Positions 1 to 7,959 of a DNA stretch of 64,000 bases are shown piece after piece. The stretch comes from SVEL01 sp045126215 (lineage in GTDB: Bacteria; Bacillota; Clostridia; Lachnospirales; Lachnospiraceae): assembly GCA_045126215.1 (NCBI GenBank), contig JBGVOD010000029.1:62001-126000 (forward strand), written 5' to 3'. A program made the position numbers and the translations under genes. The notes beneath the pieces are model-generated. The model did not search any database, was not told the DNA's origin, and saw only the letters and a list, made by a program, of their open reading frames with translations. The first letter of the stretch is position 1. Each line of letters opens with the position of its first letter.

Positions 1-2
1 AA

Positions 3-245
3 GAACTTTATTCCAAGGAGAAGATTATAATAGACAAAAAAGAGCTCTCCCAGGAAATGGCGGAAGAGCTTGACCTCAAGATGCACCAGATAAAAAAAGG
101 TGATATAATAACTGTTATTTATTACAACAAAGACGAATATCTTAAAAAAACCGGTATTATTTCATCTATAAACGAAACGGCAAGATATATTCAGATTGTC
201 AATGAACGTATCTCTTTTGACGACTTGTTTGATATATTACTATAA
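3..245 (+). CDS. YolD-like protein, C-terminal part (cut by window edge)
   Basis: The reading frame is open from the first complete codon at base 3 to the stop, so the gene begins outside the window and the ATG at base 57 is probably internal. The roughly 80 visible residues match the end of the YolD-like family: a helical stretch followed by a small beta-rich part (ITVIYYNKDEYLKKTGII, then IQIVNERISFDDLFDIL). In this family YolD genes often sit beside UvrX/DinB-type Y-family polymerase genes and are damage-linked. That partner would lie left of the window and is not seen. The family call rests on the C-terminal pattern only. Confidence 0.6.
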   Translation, partial: ELYSKEKIIIDKKELSQEMAEELDLKMHQIKKGDIITVIYYNKDEYLKKTGIISSINETARYIQIVNERISFDDLFDILL

Positions 246-381
246 TATCGGCTTTTTCTCGCTGTCAGGCTATTTCATATCTAGCCTCGCCATAGAATAG
301 ATAGCAATTTATCTCTTTGGGCAACTTCCCACCAAACTGGGATAACCTATTTACTTTCCTAACAGTTACATTCAGTAAATA

Positions 382-1854
382 CTACCAGTAGAAGTAGTAC
401 CATCCATCAGCTATTCTTTCATACGATACGGGGTTTCCACTTAGTACCATCTGGGTGTGCATCTGAAATGCTTCGTCCTGACTGCCTTTAAAATATCCCA
501 GCCAATGTACTGTACCATCATATGTATAGCTGTTCCTGATTGCTGTTAATTGTTCAATGCTGGTTATTCTTGTAAGTCCTTCCCGAACCTCCAAGTCTTC
601 TTTTACATTTCTGACATCAACAGTAAGATATGCTACACATCCAAAATTCTCATACCCTTCATACCCGTATGGTTCATATGAAAATCTTATCTCTTTCCAC
701 ATAGGACTGCCGCTGCTCATTCCATCATTACTAAGAACTATTACTTCATCATTATCATAATCAATATCTAAAATATGGCATCCATTGTAATATAATTCGG
801 TTGATTGCTGTATCATGTTATAAATATATGGTCTGCAGTCCGGTGAATATTCCACGGTGTCCGGATCTTCTGTTTTAAAATATCTGCATATATTGAATCT
901 TGATTCGCCATTTTTGATAGCCTGATTAATCTTAGATGTGACTTCATCTTTTGTATATGCAAAATATATCTTATCTGTTAAATATGTAAACTCTACTTCA
1001 AAGTATACATATTTTAAATCCATATGGAGACTTTGATTATAACCTGGTGACCATAAAACATTTACACCGGTACTATTTATAACTCTCTCATAATCTGCAA
1101 ATGGTCTTTCATCTCCTATCCATCTGTTATCAAAATAATAATAGCTTCCGTCTTCTTTTTGAACTTCTGATGGACAAACCTCTCTGTATATTCCATATTT
1201 ATCCACATCCAGGTTATAGATGTTAAGCAAAATGTCAACAGAATCACTTCGCGATTTTACTGCTTGTTCAATTATTTTGTAAAATTCATCCATTGATTCT
1301 GCCATTGCAATTCCTGAATTAACGGCTTCTTCCGTATTATCCGTATAAAAATATCCACTTTCATTAATACGACAGCCCAATAATTGATACAATTCCATCA
1401 AGGTTATTCCTTCAAATTCATATGTATCTGAGATAGGATTATATGTAACACTATATCCGTTGCCATTTGTACTTGAATTTGTACTTGAATTTGTTTCTGT
1501 ATTTGTTTCTTTGTTTGTATTGTTTTTGTTTACTTTCTGGTAATTTGACTCCTCTGATGTAGAAACAGAATTGGAATTAAAATCGGATTGTGTTCCTTCA
1601 TTATTTTCTACATTTTCCTCTGACTTAGTTGTCTCACTTGACTCATTGTTATTATTTGCTATAACCGCCTCCGTTGAAGTACTACCATTAGTCTCTGCAT
1701 TTTCGTCCTTTATTTCAATTTCAGTGTCTGAAGTTTCTGTATTATTTTCTGCATTTTTCGTATTGTCACCACACGCGGTTATATTAAAAAAAAGAATTAT
1801 TGATAATAAAATACCTGCTACTCTGTATATTTTCTTTGTATTTGTTCTTTTCAT
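382..1854 (-). CDS. Secreted lipoprotein with a long low-complexity linker, function unknown
   Basis: This is a 490-residue lipoprotein. A basic N-terminus and hydrophobic segment lead to a lipobox, NITAC, with lipid-carrying Cys28. Residues about 30-135 are Ser/Thr/Asn/Glu-rich, as expected of a wall-spanning spacer. A folded domain of about 350 residues follows that I do not recognise; it is rich in Tyr, Trp and Asp. I chose the ATG at 1854 over an in-frame GTG three codons upstream because the purine-rich ribosome site then has normal spacing. The start lies one base after the stop of the upstream lipoprotein gene, so the two are almost certainly co-translated and may act together at the cell surface. 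Confidence 0.75.
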   Translation of the reverse strand: MKRTNTKKIYRVAGILLSIILFFNITACGDNTKNAENNTETSDTEIEIKDENAETNGSTSTEAVIANNNNESSETTKSEENVENNEGTQSDFNSNSVSTSEESNYQKVNKNNTNKETNTETNSSTNSSTNGNGYSVTYNPISDTYEFEGITLMELYQLLGCRINESGYFYTDNTEEAVNSGIAMAESMDEFYKIIEQAVKSRSDSVDILLNIYNLDVDKYGIYREVCPSEVQKEDGSYYYFDNRWIGDERPFADYERVINSTGVNVLWSPGYNQSLHMDLKYVYFEVEFTYLTDKIYFAYTKDEVTSKINQAIKNGESRFNICRYFKTEDPDTVEYSPDCRPYIYNMIQQSTELYYNGCHILDIDYDNDEVIVLSNDGMSSGSPMWKEIRFSYEPYGYEGYENFGCVAYLTVDVRNVKEDLEVREGLTRITSIEQLTAIRNSYTYDGTVHWLGYFKGSQDEAFQMHTQMVLSGNPVSYERIADGWYYFYW

Positions 1855-1855
1855 A

Positions 1856-3520
1856 TTAATCACCCGCCCTTTGTATATTGATTACTATTCTGTAAGATTT
1901 ATTTGATGATGAATAAAAATTAATGGAATATTCATTTGTTTTTAACCCATGATTTGTCTGCAATCTTGATGATATACGATTATAAACCGTATCTGTCCTT
2001 GAGCTGTTTTCTCCATAATGATAAGTTATATACATTTCATTCTGGCCACAACCCATCATTTCATCCACCAGTTCATCTATTCTCTCCAACGAAGTGGCTG
2101 TTTTTATTTCTTCGCAATAAGCAAATCCAATGTGAATTAAGTAATTATAAGATTCTTTACTTATGTAATAATTTACTATGGTTTTTGTGGTTATATCTAA
2201 AATGTGTTGTTTTGTAAAATCACCTTTGGCATAATTTTCTGCATCTATACAGAAACAGAAGTTAGCCGCTTCATCAAGTGGAAGATTTTCTATTATTGAA
2301 TCCATATCACTCTGGCTGCTTATAAATTTTATTTCTTCTTCATCCATAGTTCCGTAATAGAATGTAATATCAGCATATTCCGAACCATTAGGATAATGTG
2401 TTGTTCCGTTATCCTCGTAAATCTTATCAATTTTATATATTGCATTTATTCCTGTATTACTATAAACATATGTGTAATCATATGCTGATTCAAAATCCCT
2501 GCAGACAGTGTGTTCAAAAGCAACTCTACCCGATGTTTTTCCATTTTTTATTGAGTAAATAATATACTCGTAAAATGCATCATAATCCCTGATATAAGTT
2601 TCATTAGAAAATGTATTCCAGTAGCTGTACTGAGTTGCAGTACAATTATTTGATTCATAATTATAATGTGTCTGACCCATATACTCTGATGTTACGTTAA
2701 AATACTGGTAAGATATTCTTCCTTCTCTGTCAGGCAAAGGATCACCCCAGGTAACATCCACTTCATACCAGCATCCGTCATCCAGTTTAATGTTATTCCA
2801 TGAATGAAGATTTCCTGAGGCATATCCCACAACTCTGGTACAAGGTATATCCAAAATGTCCATGCACAATTTCATTGCTTTTGTATAGCCATCACATACA
2901 GCTTCTCCATATATAAATACGCCCTCAGGTTTGTAGGTATAAGCACCATGATTTTCAGCAGTGTCGTAATGACAATTTAGGATTATCCAGTCATATACCG
3001 CTTTTTCCTTATCTACCATTCTCGAACAATTAGCTGCACTGTCTAAACACGCCTTTAAATTATTGTAAAATGTTATTTCATCTCCGGTCAGGCCATCAGT
3101 AGAGGAATTTATATACGCATTTTTATATTTTGTATATCCCCCAATATCGTATGTTCCTCGTACTTCTTCAGTGGCACTTCCTGTATTTTGAGATTCTTCG
3201 CTATAATTTTCAGTATATTGTAGGTTTCCAGCTGAGGTAGTAGAATCTTCTACCTCCATTTGATTATACTCATCAGTATTATTTTCTGATTGTTCTGATG
3301 AACTTTCACTTAATGAGGAACTTTGTGAAGAACTTTCTTTAGTTGCATCAGTTATTTTTTCATCTACTGATGTCTCCTCATTATTTACAACCTCATTATC
3401 TACAACCTCACTATTTTTGTAAGTCCCCTGACTAAGATTGTCTTGTTCATTTTCGTCTCCGCATGCCACAGTTGTCATAAGAATAAGACTAAGAAATATT
3501 AAACATATTTTTTCTTTCAT
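1856..3520 (-). CDS. Lipoprotein with transglutaminase-like (papain-fold) domain
   Basis: This is a 554-residue lipoprotein. The start at 3520 is preceded by GGAGG six bases upstream; longer in-frame starts lack a ribosome site. The signal peptide ends at lipobox TVAC with Cys20, followed by a Ser/Glu/Asn-rich spacer to about residue 125. A transglutaminase-like core follows with the expected triad: Cys209 (GEAVCDGYTK), His239 (NLHSWNNI) and Asp255 (WYEVDVTWGD). In this superfamily the fold hydrolyses or cross-links peptide bonds; here the substrate is presumably extracellular. The roughly 290 C-terminal residues are not recognised. It sits directly upstream of another lipoprotein gene. Domain call firm, biological role unknown. 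Confidence 0.85.
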   Translation of the reverse strand: MKEKICLIFLSLILMTTVACGDENEQDNLSQGTYKNSEVVDNEVVNNEETSVDEKITDATKESSSQSSSLSESSSEQSENNTDEYNQMEVEDSTTSAGNLQYTENYSEESQNTGSATEEVRGTYDIGGYTKYKNAYINSSTDGLTGDEITFYNNLKACLDSAANCSRMVDKEKAVYDWIILNCHYDTAENHGAYTYKPEGVFIYGEAVCDGYTKAMKLCMDILDIPCTRVVGYASGNLHSWNNIKLDDGCWYEVDVTWGDPLPDREGRISYQYFNVTSEYMGQTHYNYESNNCTATQYSYWNTFSNETYIRDYDAFYEYIIYSIKNGKTSGRVAFEHTVCRDFESAYDYTYVYSNTGINAIYKIDKIYEDNGTTHYPNGSEYADITFYYGTMDEEEIKFISSQSDMDSIIENLPLDEAANFCFCIDAENYAKGDFTKQHILDITTKTIVNYYISKESYNYLIHIGFAYCEEIKTATSLERIDELVDEMMGCGQNEMYITYHYGENSSRTDTVYNRISSRLQTNHGLKTNEYSINFYSSSNKSYRIVINIQRAGD

Positions 3521-3634
3521 ACTTTTGACCTCCATCATTATGCTGTTTGCCAAAAATTTGTTTCTCATTATTAAATCACGTCCAGCTTCGTTATACACAT
3601 AATATACTACTTTATTCTCGTTTCCGCAAGCGCA

Positions 3635-4353
3635 TTAATTATTGACTGCTAATGTAAAGAAACTAGAGGCCCCTATGATTATGTCAAAGATTTTGCCTGT
3701 ATTAGGATCAATATAAACAGCATAGTATTCAGGTGCATTCAATTCATAACCTTTTGTTGCAGCATATGCTGAGTAAGTATCCTTATATGAGTATATTATC
3801 CTAATATAAAATTCTTCAGAACCATTGTAACGTGACTGATCCTCCTGTGATACAGTTTCTACTCTAAAATGAGTTGACCCAAGATTCTTTGCTTCTTCAT
3901 AAGATAATCCGATAAGATCATCAAATGAAGATCCATCATTAATTCTACAATACTGCAAGATGTCCCTTTCAAGCTGAATCTTTCCAACAATATTATCCTT
4001 TAAAGAACCATTGTCCGAAGAAGGATTTATAGTATACAATGTAATCCATTTTTTACCATCCTCTGATGAAATAACCAATTCATCTCCCTTTTTTCCAAGA
4101 ATTATCTTTTCAGGATTGTACTCATATTTCCAATCAACAACCGAAGCTTCAAACTTACTCATAATCTCGTCTACATTCATTCCATTATAAACAACAACGT
4201 CACCTATCTGTATTGGAATGTAAGAAGCCGGAGAGGTTTTGTTTCATATACAACACCTGTTGGTGTTTTTTCATTATCTGATGAACCACAACCTGTACAT
4301 AAAGCTGACGCAATTAATGCTCCCATAACTGTAAATAATACTCTCTTTCTCAT
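3635..4353 (-). pseudogene. Frameshifted lipoprotein gene (one base missing near 4237-4240)
   Basis: Two frames together make one lipoprotein. The first begins at the ATG at 4353, with AGGAG upstream, and encodes a signal peptide ending in LCTGC (Cys22). It runs on to about residue 38 and then meets a stop near 4200. The second frame is open from just after a run of four T (plus strand, 4237-4240) to 3635 and encodes about 200 residues. The total span of 719 bases is one short of a whole number of codons, so restoring one base in the homopolymer gives an intact protein of 239 residues. The mature part is unrecognised. This could be a real inactivation, phase variation at the homopolymer, or a sequencing error. 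Confidence 0.75.
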
Positions 4354-4694
4354 AATAAAAATCTCCTTTTTTACTTTATTTTTTTGTTTATGTATATTAG
4401 TTCATTGTAAAGTAAAAAAAGTTTTATTTTTATGAAAAAAATTTTTATTTTTAATGTCACCAAAATCTATTTCATGCAAGCATGATGGTGCTTGCCGGTC
4501 TTGTGCAATCGAGTAGGCTGACACCTACTCGATTTTGCACACAAACATTACGCACTATCGTGCTCCATATTCTTACGACCGGCAAATACCATTTCATGCA
4601 AGCATGATGGTGCTTGCCGGTCTTGTGCAACAAAAAGAGAGAATAGATTTCTCTATCCTCTCTGTAAGTGTTTCAGACACAAAGCACCGTATAT
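4354..4694. repeat. Gene-free spacer with two copies of a palindromic element
   Basis: This 341-base stretch lies between the frameshifted lipoprotein start and the rubredoxin stop. A very AT-rich segment follows the lipoprotein ribosome site. Two near-identical copies of an element containing ATTTCATGCAAGCATGATGG and GCTTGCCGGTCTTGTGCAA lie at about 4469-4510 and 4590-4630. The second copy also pairs with an upstream segment, with arms of about 16 bases (GACCGGCAAATACCAT opposite ATGGTGCTTGCCGGTC), giving a hairpin over 4577-4622. A further diverged copy is found at 45475-45513. No reading frame here looks real. Confidence 0.7.
4632..4663 (-). terminator. Rho-independent terminator of the rubredoxin/rubrerythrin transcript
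   Basis: On the minus strand, inverted arms AGAGAGGATAGA and TCTATTCTCTCT flank a short loop and are followed by a T run. It lies about 30 bases past the rubredoxin stop. The palindromic element at 4590-4630 begins immediately beyond it. Confidence 0.8.
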
Positions 4695-4868
4695 TTAATT
4701 GTAGTTCTCAATACAACGCTGGAACATACTCTTTGATACACCACATATTGGACATACCCAATCATCCGGAATATCCTCAAATGCTGTTCCTGGTGCTATA
4801 CCATGCTCAGGGTCACCTTTCTCCGGATCATATGTGTAACCACATGGATTACAAAAATACTTATCCAT
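4695..4868 (-). CDS. Rubredoxin
   Basis: A 57-residue protein that starts at the ATG at 4868 behind an AGAGGG ribosome site. It has the two iron-binding knuckles of rubredoxin, CNPCGYTYD at residues 6-14 and CPICGVSKSMF at 39-49, plus the conserved GDPEHGIAPGTAFEDIPDDW between them. Length and spacing match the family. Rubredoxins carry single electrons on an Fe(Cys)4 centre; in anaerobes they feed rubrerythrins and oxygen reductases that detoxify peroxide and oxygen. It is 31 bases downstream of the reverse rubrerythrin gene, so it is likely the electron donor for that enzyme and co-transcribed with it under PerR. Confidence 0.95.
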   Translation of the reverse strand: MDKYFCNPCGYTYDPEKGDPEHGIAPGTAFEDIPDDWVCPICGVSKSMFQRCIENYN

Positions 4869-4899
4869 CTTTTATCCCTCTTTTCTTTAAAAATATTTA

Positions 4900-5487
4900 T
4901 TAGCCAAAGTATCTGTCTAACAGACCCTTTAATGCCTTTCCATGTCTTGCCTCGTCACGAGCCATTTCATGAACTGTGTCATGGATTGCATCAAGGTTGT
5001 TCTTCTTAGCGCATTTTGCAAGTTCAAACTTACCTGCTGTAGCACCAAACTCACAATCAACTCTCCAAGCAAGATTATCCTTTGTAGTAGCCTTCATATT
5101 TGGCTCTAAGTCTTCGCCAAGTAATTCTGCAAATTTTGCAGCATGCTCTGCTTCTTCATATGCAGCTTTTTCCCAATAAAGACCGATTTCAGGATATCCT
5201 TCTCTGTGAGCTATTCTTGCCATGCATAAATACATACCAACCTCTGAACATTCACCCTGGAAATTAGCCATTAACTGTTCAAAGATAAATTTCTTATCCT
5301 CTTCCGAAATATCTGGATTATTCTTAACAGTCTTAGCATAAATACCATATTCATGCTCTGCTGCAAGAACTAATTCTCCTTCTGCTTTTGTAAACTTTTC
5401 ACCACTTACGTGACATACTGGACACTCCTTTGGTGCCTCATCTCCTTCATGCACATAACCACATACTGGGCATACCCATTTTGCCAT
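4900..5487 (-). CDS. Reverse rubrerythrin (rubredoxin domain first)
   Basis: A 195-residue protein behind an AGGAGG ribosome site. The rubredoxin-like Fe(Cys)4 knuckles are at the N-terminus (Cys6, Cys9, Cys22, Cys25) and the four-helix di-iron domain follows, with carboxylate/His motifs such as GECSEVGMY, EEAEHAAKF and DEARHGKAL. Classical rubrerythrin has these domains in the opposite order. This arrangement is known from clostridial reverse rubrerythrins, which act as NADH-linked peroxide and oxygen reductases with rubredoxin as a carrier. It lies between perR and the rubredoxin gene on the same strand, which fits a cytoplasmic oxygen-defence operon. Confidence 0.95.
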   Translation of the reverse strand: MAKWVCPVCGYVHEGDEAPKECPVCHVSGEKFTKAEGELVLAAEHEYGIYAKTVKNNPDISEEDKKFIFEQLMANFQGECSEVGMYLCMARIAHREGYPEIGLYWEKAAYEEAEHAAKFAELLGEDLEPNMKATTKDNLAWRVDCEFGATAGKFELAKCAKKNNLDAIHDTVHEMARDEARHGKALKGLLDRYFG

Positions 5488-5640
5488 TTTTGTTTCCTCC
5501 TGTTTATTATAATTTTTATGATTTGACGCAGAACACTCGTGACTTTAGTCATGAGACGAATGCAAAAAGAATTAAAATTATTTGAATAGTAATCATAAGC
5601 TACAGATGTAACATTGATTAAAATACTAATATCGTTCTTA

Positions 5641-6021
5641 TTATCTCTGACAGTCAGCACATATCCCTTTAAATAGTATGTCATAATCAAGGTACTGTAT
5701 TCCATGACAATCATGAATTTTTTCCTTTAAGCCCGGAATAATGTCCATATCTACATCAAATACTTTTTTACACATCACACATCTTACATGATAATGATCC
5801 TTCAAAGTAAAATCGTATCTATCTGGACCACTTGTAACCTCTACCCGTCGAATTTCACCTTCATCTGCCAGAATATTTAAATTCCTATAAACAGTCCCTT
5901 TCCCAATAGAAGGATGTTCCTTCAGTATAACTTCATACACTTCCTCTGCTGAAACATGACCTTTAAGGTTTCTGACAGTTTTTAGAACAATATCTTTTTG
6001 AATCGTATTACGTCTTACCAT
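5641..6021 (-). CDS. perR: Fur-family peroxide regulator, PerR-like
   Basis: A 126-residue Fur-family repressor with an N-terminal winged helix (about residues 1-75, including SIGKGTVYRNLNIL) and a C-terminal dimerisation/metal domain. A structural zinc site is indicated by CVMC and CADC, and the regulatory metal site by the DHYHVRC region. The early GHVSAEEVY His aligns with the His that is oxidised in Bacillus PerR. Downstream genes encode reverse rubrerythrin and rubredoxin, classic PerR targets. Its promoter is overlapped by a palindrome, suggesting autorepression. A Fur or Zur role is less likely given these neighbours. Confidence 0.88.
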   Translation of the reverse strand: MVRRNTIQKDIVLKTVRNLKGHVSAEEVYEVILKEHPSIGKGTVYRNLNILADEGEIRRVEVTSGPDRYDFTLKDHYHVRCVMCKKVFDVDMDIIPGLKEKIHDCHGIQYLDYDILFKGICADCQR

Positions 6022-6040
6022 TATGATTCTCCTATTGATA

Positions 6041-6061
6041 ATAATTCTTAATTAGAATTAT
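6041..6061. promoter_or_regulatory. Per-box-like operator overlapping the perR -10
   Basis: A 21-base palindrome has perfect 8-base arms, ATAATTCT and AGAATTAT, around a five-base centre. It overlaps the -10 hexamer of the perR promoter. Shape and AT-rich sequence resemble Fur/PerR operators, so binding by the PerR encoded just downstream is the obvious inference. Confidence 0.75.
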
Positions 6062-6085
6062 ATATTATTAGCAATAGATTGTCAA
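6057..6085 (-). promoter_or_regulatory. Consensus sigma-A promoter of the perR operon
   Basis: On the minus strand a perfect -35 (TTGACA, 6080-6085), a 17-base spacer and a perfect -10 (TATAAT, 6057-6062) lie about 35 bases upstream of the perR start. Such a strong promoter fits a gene held down by its own repressor. Confidence 0.9.
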
Positions 6086-6170
6086 TTGAATTTTTATCTG
6101 CGAAGCAATTATACTAATCACACCCTTTAGGTAAAGCAATAAAAATAGAATAAGTGTTATAATTCAAAAA

Positions 6171-6498
6171 ATTTCGGCTAAGACTAGGAAATACATGAAC
6201 ATCAAGCCGAAATATTCTTGAAATACAAATCTTTATAAGACAGAAATAGATGAATATCTGGAAGAATTTAGGCTAAGACTAGGAATAACAAGAATGTCAA
6301 GCCGAAATATTCTTAAAATACAAATCTTTATAAGACAGAAATAGATGAATATCTGGAAGAATTTCGGCTAAGACTAGAAATAACAAGAATGCCAAGCCGA
6401 AATATTCTAAAAAAACAAATCTTGGTGAGACAAAAATAGATGAAAAACCGGAAGAATTTCGGCTAAGACTAGAAAATATAAGAATGCAAGTCGGAAAT
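6171..6498. repeat. Tandem 95-bp hairpin array 1 (three full units plus one partial)
   Basis: Units begin at 6171, 6266, 6361 and 6456, a spacing of exactly 95 bases. Each unit contains a 41-nt inverted repeat, arms TTTCGGCT and AGCCGAAA around a 25-nt loop, followed by a 54-nt linker that is nearly identical in the first two units. One left arm (unit 2) has a C-to-A change, and the last unit has a degenerate right arm. The period is not a multiple of three, so no repeating protein is encoded. A second array with the same period and hairpin lies at 56981-57407. Confidence 0.9.
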
Positions 6499-6533
6499 CA
6501 TCAGAAATCATCAAAAAACTTTCTTATAAAATC

Positions 6534-6583
6534 AAAAAGGGGGTTGTACTAACAATCCTAAATTGCCAGTACAACACCCTTTT
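6534..6583. terminator. Terminator of the small Cys-rich lipoprotein gene
   Basis: Arms GGTTGTACT and AGTACAAC, extended by AAAAGGG and CCCTTTT, form a stable hairpin with A and T runs on the two sides. It lies just past the stop of the gene at 6592 and could work in both directions. Confidence 0.85.
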
Positions 6584-6591
6584 AATAGAAC

Positions 6592-6789
6592 TTATTGATT
6601 TGCTAAGTTTTCTAACGCCTTAACTAATGCATGACAGTCATCACAAAGCCATACATCTTTGCCTTCAACTTCATACTCATTACATTCTTTAACCTTCTGA
6701 CATCCTTCACATTCTGTTTCCTTTGAACAACCTACAAGGAATGTTGCTACTGTTAATGTAGCCATAACTGCACATACTAATCTTTTCAT
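6592..6789 (-). CDS. Small Cys-rich lipoprotein, function unknown
   Basis: A 65-residue protein with a short signal peptide ending in lipobox FLVGC (Cys21), leaving a mature part of about 45 residues. That part carries CEGC and, 18 residues on, CDDC, the spacing of a zinc-ribbon or rubredoxin-like metal knuckle, with one further Cys (KECNEY) between. It has a GGAGG ribosome site, its own promoter and its own terminator, so it is a single-gene unit. A membrane-anchored metal-binding or redox role is plausible but not shown. I do not recognise a named family. Confidence 0.8.
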   Translation of the reverse strand: MKRLVCAVMATLTVATFLVGCSKETECEGCQKVKECNEYEVEGKDVWLCDDCHALVKALENLANQ

Positions 6790-6835
6790 TTTTTCTCCTC
6801 CAAAAGTAAAATAAATGTATATTATACACTCTTAA

Positions 6836-6864
6836 ATAATATAATATATCCCTACAATAGTCAA
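6836..6864 (-). promoter_or_regulatory. Sigma-A-type promoter of the small lipoprotein gene
   Basis: On the minus strand TTGACT (6859-6864), a 17-base spacer and TATTAT (6836-6841) precede the start at 6789 by about 45 bases. Confidence 0.75.
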
Positions 6865-6907
6865 TCCAAATAAATTATCTGAAGATCAATGCACTTATCA
6901 AACCATA

Positions 6908-7942
6908 TTACCACAGCCCCATAATATGCTGCATTAAAAGGCTCACTGCGGCAATTCCCACAAAGCAGCAGCCTCCCATTATTATCGGCTTACCTCCTGT
7001 TTTAATCAGCCTTACAATGTCTGTATTTAATCCTATAGCTGCCATAGCAAGAACGATAAAGAATTTACTTAATGTTTTAATGGGTTTAAATACCGATGCA
7101 CTTACTCCCATCTGAAGTGCTACTGTTGTAATGATTGAGGCAGCAATAAAATATAAAATAAAGAATGGGAAAATCTTTTTAAAACTTACCTTTCCACCCT
7201 CACTATTCTTTTCCTTCTTTGTACGAATAAAAGCAAGTACTAGTGTAATAGGAATAATTGCAAGTGTTCTTGTAAGTTTAACAATAACTGCCTTATCAAG
7301 AGTAGCAGTTCCAAGATTAAACATACTATCCCATGTAGATGCAGCTGCTGTTACGGATGAAGTATCATTAACTGCTGTTCCTGCGAACACACCAAATGCC
7401 TCACCTGAATTTGTATCAAATCCAACTGCCTGTCCAAGTATTGGAAATACAATTGCTGCAATAATATTAAAGAAAAATATTACTGAAATAGCCTGTGCCA
7501 CCTCTTCATCATCAGCATCAATAACCGGTGCTGTCGCGGCAACTGCAGAGCCTCCACATATAGAAGAACCCACACCCACTAATGTAGAAATCTTACCTGG
7601 TATATGAAGTACTTTACAAAGAACAAACGAAATAATAAGTGATATTGCAATAGTACAAATAATAATTGGCAATGATTGTTTTCCTGTTTCAAAGACAACC
7701 ATTAAATCCATACCAAATCCAAGCAATATTACTGCCCACTGTAATATTTTCTTTGAAACAAACTTTATCCCGCTCTCTAAAGGTGCTTTCTTATTCTTGA
7801 TAAAAAGATTAACTATCATTCCTAAAATTATGGCAATAATAGCACCACCTATTATTGGAAAGAATTGCCCAACAATCCAAGACGGAATGGCAATAATAAG
7901 ACAAAGTAAAAATCCTTTATAATTCTTTTTAATAAAATCCAT
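6908..7942 (-). CDS. YeiH/UPF0324 family membrane protein (putative sulfate-type anion exporter)
   Basis: A 344-residue polytopic membrane protein with about 10 hydrophobic segments. It shows the family signatures GVGSSICGGSAVAATAPVI near residues 125-145, GTAVNDTSSVTAAAS near 190-205, and AIGLNTDI near the C-terminus. The YeiH family is generally annotated as putative sulfate or sulfur-anion exporters, but the substrate is poorly established. The ribosome site is GAGGAC. It is 17 bases downstream of an EamA-type exporter gene that itself abuts an aminotransferase gene, so the three likely form one operon concerned with export of amino acids or related sulfur compounds. Confidence 0.85.
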   Translation of the reverse strand: MDFIKKNYKGFLLCLIIAIPSWIVGQFFPIIGGAIIAIILGMIVNLFIKNKKAPLESGIKFVSKKILQWAVILLGFGMDLMVVFETGKQSLPIIICTIAISLIISFVLCKVLHIPGKISTLVGVGSSICGGSAVAATAPVIDADDEEVAQAISVIFFFNIIAAIVFPILGQAVGFDTNSGEAFGVFAGTAVNDTSSVTAAASTWDSMFNLGTATLDKAVIVKLTRTLAIIPITLVLAFIRTKKEKNSEGGKVSFKKIFPFFILYFIAASIITTVALQMGVSASVFKPIKTLSKFFIVLAMAAIGLNTDIVRLIKTGGKPIIMGGCCFVGIAAVSLLMQHIMGLW

Positions 7943-7959
7943 ATTTAGTCCTCTTTCTT

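Noticed and set aside
246..381. Terminator after the first lipoprotein gene
   Set aside because: Partial pairings such as TCCCA/TGGGA exist, but no stable stem with a T run is convincing.
4187..4250. Programmed -1 frameshift in the lipoprotein gene
   Set aside because: The slip region reads ACA AAA CCT in the first frame, not a standard slippery heptamer, and no downstream stimulatory structure is evident; a one-base loss is simpler.
5406..5714. Minus-strand open frame between perR and rubrerythrin
   Set aside because: It overlaps both genes in another frame and shows no family; the spacer and gene ends explain it.
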